Assembly (NCBI RefSeq): GCF_000003815.2
Contig: NC_049983.1
Coordinates: 18,367,231 to 18,431,230, forward strand
Source of the DNA: Branchiostoma floridae
Lineage: Eukaryota > Chordata > Leptocardii > Amphioxiformes > Branchiostomatidae
Direction: 5' to 3'
DNA length: 64,000 nucleotides
Below are positions 60,401 through 64,000 of this stretch, piece after piece; position 1 is the stretch's first letter; every line of letters begins with the position of its first letter. The notes beneath the pieces were generated by a model. It had not been told where the DNA came from. It ran no database searches and saw nothing but the letters and a program-made list of their open reading frames with translations. A program made the translations under genes and the position numbers.

Positions 60401-63174
60401 TTTTTCAGCTTTTCAGATTCTATGTTGAAATAAATGACAGATTTTGTTGCACTATTTCCTCAGATCCTGTGCAAACTTGATAACTGTGTTCCTACCTCGT
60501 ACAGCTGACCAGGGATGAGTTAGGAGAGGGGACGATGTCCCCCATGGGAGGCTCCATACTGGTGGTGATGAGAATGGTGGACTGTACAAGAAGGGGACCC
60601 AGCCTGGAAAAACACATGCAAGTGTTTAACATGGTTACAATTTAGGGGTGGTTACCAGAACAGAAAATTCAGGTTCAGGTACAGTCGAGGTCCAGAGGAT
60701 CAGGACCCAGACCTAATTGTCTGTGAAAAGTGTACCAGTACCCACACCTAGACACAATAGCATTCTTTTACAATGTTGATAACTTCTAGGAATTTGACAT
60801 TTGCTTAACGTTTGCTGCAAATAAGAATTAAGTATGTTGGATACGACAGGATGGTACAGACACAATACTGTAAGTCTTTGCAGTGCTTTCATTTTTCTTA
60901 ATTTTCCAGTGCATAACGTTTTCAGCACCAAGGACAGTAATACATGCTGCCAATAAAAGAGCCGTTGCTTGGAATTTGATATTTATTCTAGTCTGCAGCA
61001 AAAGTTGTGATGTCAAGTGACTGCAATATTTCACAATTTGACATGTGCAGAAGGAAAATAATACTTCTTCCATACAGGGTGTAGTCTAGCCCTAGCGGTT
61101 TGATCTGAATTAGTAACCCTTTTGTCTATCACATATATAACAGGGCAATAGCAAATATAGGCAAGATCATCAGTACTTACCATGAGATGATGTAAAGCAG
61201 GTAGACTAAAGGGAAGTTGCCTGTACCCTGTATGATGGGAAAACATCACATGCATTAGACACCAAAAACACTGATTTTGAAATAAATGTGGCATTTGAAA
61301 CCGATCATTTGAACACTGACACAGCTAAAACCAGATTGTAACATGCAGTGGAATCACAGTAAAATCTAGTACTAGTAGTATTTTTGTGCAATGAACAACA
61401 TGAAACAATCACTTACGTTTAAAAAAAAACCTATCCAGAAAAAATAATCATTTACAAAATCTTATATGTCCAAACTAAATAGAGATTAAGAGCTCTGAAC
61501 CTGAGTACTGACCGGTTGTCTGGTGCTGGACCTGATGGCACGGTCCCTCATCCTCAGGAACACCTCCAGGGAGTAGGTGATGGTCAGCAGAAATGTCGTC
61601 ACAAAGAAACTCTGGAAAAAATCAACCGGAATCTCAAATTCCATACAAAAGAACGTAGAAGCAGCAGAGCATGTATTATCTGTGCTGTCCGTGGTGCTGA
61701 AAACGTTATGCATTAGAAAGTAGGGCCTAAGATAAAGACTATCCATCACAATTTGACCAATGAAGGAACTTATGTCTCAGCAAAGATTAGACAACTGGTA
61801 ATTGACCAAGGCAGCTGGTGGCTAAGTAAGCTAGAAGAAATAAAGTTGATATGGCCTTTCATTAGTGTCTGGTCTTCATAAGATTCATACTATTAAAATG
61901 CTGAAAACAGACAATTTATAACTAGGAAAAATATGACAGATGCTAATTGAAAGTTTCTAAACATGTTCTTCTACCTTAAGATTTACCTTGATGTATACAA
62001 AATGGAAATACAGTTGGTACTTACAGATGCAAATGCTGAGAAGTAGTGACAATGCTGCTCATATATCTCCATGGTAACATAAGAGAGGTTAAAGATGACG
62101 ACCCCTATTAACAGGAACAGTGATGCCAGCAAGTCTGCACAGGCCAGGTGGAACAGTGGGTGGACCTGTGTAGATATAGCAGCATTAAAGGTAAATATCA
62201 ATAGGTGTAGAATGACTATAGTTAGAAGAACTGTAAATTCATTATCACTTTTGCGTTGGCTTTATTTTGTCGTAGGCGGAAAAAGAGGTTTCCTTGTATG
62301 TTAAAGTTGTACATTTTTGTACGGATTCCACTGTATTTGAAATAATTCTGTAGTAAACATGTATAAAACTTTAAGACGTGATATATTACATACAATAACA
62401 GCCTGTGTTAGCCCTGTTCAAAGTCAAGTTTTTTATTTGAATAGTTGAGATTTGGTGATAGCAATTGACGTATTATATAAGGACCTTTGCCTGGTCACTG
62501 GGAGTGCAACTACCTTGACAGAGAGGTATTGACCCTGTGTGCTTGTCTTCCATTGGTGTACACTTGTTTACTGAGTGTACAATTACCTATGAGAGGTCAT
62601 TGACTCTTTGCACTTGTCTTTCATTGTTTTTGCCAACAAATGAGGAACAAAACAATACATGTAATTTGTTTTCATGCCAATGCAGCACTTAGATGATACC
62701 CCCATACTATATAATTTGGCATAAGGGTTTCCACACAATACATTAATGATTTTCAAGGGTTCAACAACCTTTGGACATCTAGAGTGCACTGACCTAAGGC
62801 GTCACTAACTTTTAACACCTTTCTACTATGTGTGTTTTTCAAGTATACCAACCACAAACTCCTTTTTACTTTTTCTGGCCAACACTATGTTCTAAATTTT
62901 AGTTACGTAATTATTGGTACCTCTTTTTTGGTTTGCTGTTTGTAAACATTTTTTCAGTTCCTATTCTGCTATGTTGGCACCTGACCACTGCACGCTTCTG
63001 CCCTGCTGTCACTAAGGCTAATATTCAAAGAACAGTGCACATATAGGACACACGTCTAAAAGGCATGGGAACATTTTGTGCTGATTTGGTAAACATTACA
63101 CAAGCCTTACCTCTGGCTGGCACACCTTTCTCTTGCAGTAGGAATAAATGATGATGGAGCTTGCACCAATGATG
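57489..63174 (-). CDS. Seven-transmembrane receptor-like protein (possibly TMEM116-related), 5' end outside window
   Basis: Exons in transcript order: 63174-63111, 62165-62025, 61611-61513, 61227-61181, 60603-60496, 60313-60271, 59820-59725, 59596-59545, 59205-59113, 58148-58075, 57656-57489. Phases agree; 327 residues are visible and the first exon lies beyond the window. Hydrophobic segments: end of TM1 (IIGASSIIIYSY), TM2 with HLACADLLASLFLLIG, TM3 after EQHCHYF, TM4 (VYLLYIISWLGPLLVQ), TM5 (LIFILLLILTIVITT), TM6 (ALYLLVFCFCWLP) and TM7 (QACTAPLQGFLNCIVYGW). A Cys before TM3 and Cys residues in the TM4-TM5 loop (VSCTR, DKCMP) could form the usual GPCR disulfide. There is no DRY or NPxxY, so it is not a rhodopsin-type receptor; the TM7 phrase LQGFLNCIVYGW recalls class E/B-like orphan receptors. 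The TMEM116 link is a guess. Confidence 0.8.
57690..57808 (+). mobile_element. Small hairpin element, 119 bp, with 13-bp target duplication
   Basis: It begins ACATCGATGAAGGTTAGACA, continues CCAGGTAATAATATACGCC, and has imperfect inverted arms (GCCAAATAGCAATTACTCAA against TATTTGGC). AAAGTTGGTCATT flanks it on both sides (57677-57689 and 57809-57821). Family member of 21698-21825 and 7629-7764. It lies in the last intron of the 7TM gene. Confidence 0.85.
58551..58623 (-). ncRNA. tRNA-like Pol III gene or tRNA pseudogene
   Basis: The minus strand carries an A box TAGCGCAGTGG (58615-58605) and a B box GGTTCGAATTC (58573-58563) within a perfect T-arm CCCGGTTCGAATTCCGGG. A pairable 5-bp anticodon stem (GTTTA/TAAAC) is present, and a run of seven T follows at once (58550-58544), a Pol III terminator. 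The acceptor ends do not pair and the anticodon loop CGCATTC lacks U33. It is therefore not a normal tRNA; a SINE head or tRNA-derived RNA is more likely. Confidence 0.55.
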
Positions 63175-64000
63175 CTGCATGGGAGAAAACAATCTACATT
63201 ACACTAGGATAAAGTAGTAATAGTAAGTCTTTGAATATACTGCTGCAAGGGTTCATTACACCAGTTGGTAGCAGACAGCTCCAATGGGTATTTTCTACCA
63301 TGGTAATGGACTATATGAGAATTAGATATATTTCTGAATAAATTCTGAGGACATTGTTTAATTTGGTTCAAGGCTTAAACCTCATGTGAAAGTCACATAT
63401 ACTATGCACTAACCAACATGGCTTATTAGTTAAGCTTTCTTCTTTTCCTTTTCCTTTTAAGAAATTATAGTCAGGACATCACTCTGAAAGTAGATGAAGA
63501 CTACAAATGTTGTTCCCAACTCAACAGAAATTCTTTCGTAAAACCAGAAACTGTGTTATAAGTTGGTGTCTGGATATTTGCACAATAGGATTCAGAGCCT
63601 TTACCATCAGTAGTTTGGATGTTATCCAAGTTTCAGGGTGAATGACCATGACTCTCAATGGAAAAGGTCAGGTGAGGTAAGGCAAGGACCTTCAATCATT
63701 GATCAAAGTCTAGTCTTACAAACACACAGAGATATTGTACTTGGAAGATGAAACAGTACCGTGTACTTTATCTTTCCCCAGTGATGAGTATGCTTAAGTC
63801 ATTATCTACTGGTTACAGATAACAGTGTCCTGTCAAATCAAGAAAGTGACATAGCAAAGTTCTCCTTGTATACTGTATGAAGTAATTTTTTATCAACAGT
63901 TGGGTGAGGGTGAGTGACCCTTGTGGTGGGTGAGTGACCCACGTTTGACCACACGTGGGGTTTTTGCTGCCGTAATAACCAATTGGTTTGCTAGAGACAA
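63175..64000. other. Intron of the 7TM gene continuing off the window
   Basis: No further exon of the 7TM gene is recognisable. The acceptor at 63175 shows that transcription starts beyond 64000. Nothing else is supported here. Confidence 0.5.

Noticed and set aside
1-64000. CRISPR arrays, bacterial operons or prophage
   Set aside because: Intron-rich animal genes throughout; the tandem repeats lack unique spacers.

Overview
The window reads as animal nuclear genomic DNA, most probably from a lancelet (Branchiostoma). The genes are intron-rich with canonical GT-AG junctions and short exons. Their closest recognisable relatives are vertebrate-type genes (TMEM243, DMTF1, SUCLG2). Introns and intergenic DNA are crowded with foldback DNA elements, minisatellites and tRNA-derived repeats. 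The species is inferred from style and gene content, not proven. Three runs of exactly 100 N (24418-24517, 37426-37525, 39969-40068) are assembly gaps of unknown true size.

Left part (1-25.5 kb). TMEM243 (+, 4 coding exons, 277-3656) faces DMTF1 (-, 17 coding exons, 16347 down to 6847) tail to tail. SUCLG2 (+, 11 exons, 18304-24935) starts head to head with DMTF1 across a GC-rich interval holding a TCTCGCGAGA palindrome. Every coding junction of these three genes was checked for splice sites and reading phase. The predicted proteins are 120, 888 and 425 residues. DMTF1 carries a large extra exon encoding an 11-residue SQ-rich tandem repeat. Its introns host at least two TIR transposons, and SUCLG2 intron 7 hosts a Harbinger-like element plus a small perfect hairpin element.

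Middle (26-40 kb). A + strand gene (26691-33736) encodes a predicted 1357-residue protein: TPR-like N-terminus, nucleotidyltransferase-like motif, long middle region and 12 nearly identical 44-residue TPR units. It ends just before a decayed thirteenth unit. It is followed by repeats, a tRNA-derived SINE and a duplicated stretch at a gap. Then comes an uninterrupted reading frame for a receptor tyrosine kinase with EGF-like and Ig-like modules (visible 37526-39880).

Right part (40-64 kb). The 3' end of a minus-strand coiled-coil gene (11 exons, 54170 down to 47171, 591 residues) lies in a 2577-bp tandem triplication. Each copy carries a terminal exon with a 93-bp (31-residue) coding minisatellite of different length. 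Beyond it are eleven minus-strand exons of a seven-transmembrane receptor-like protein, whose 5' end lies outside the window.

The genes do not form one pathway. The conserved trio is ancestral housekeeping and regulatory content. The TPR/nucleotidyltransferase protein, the kinase and the triplicated coiled-coil gene are lineage-variable, repeat-driven loci and the best places to look for something new.
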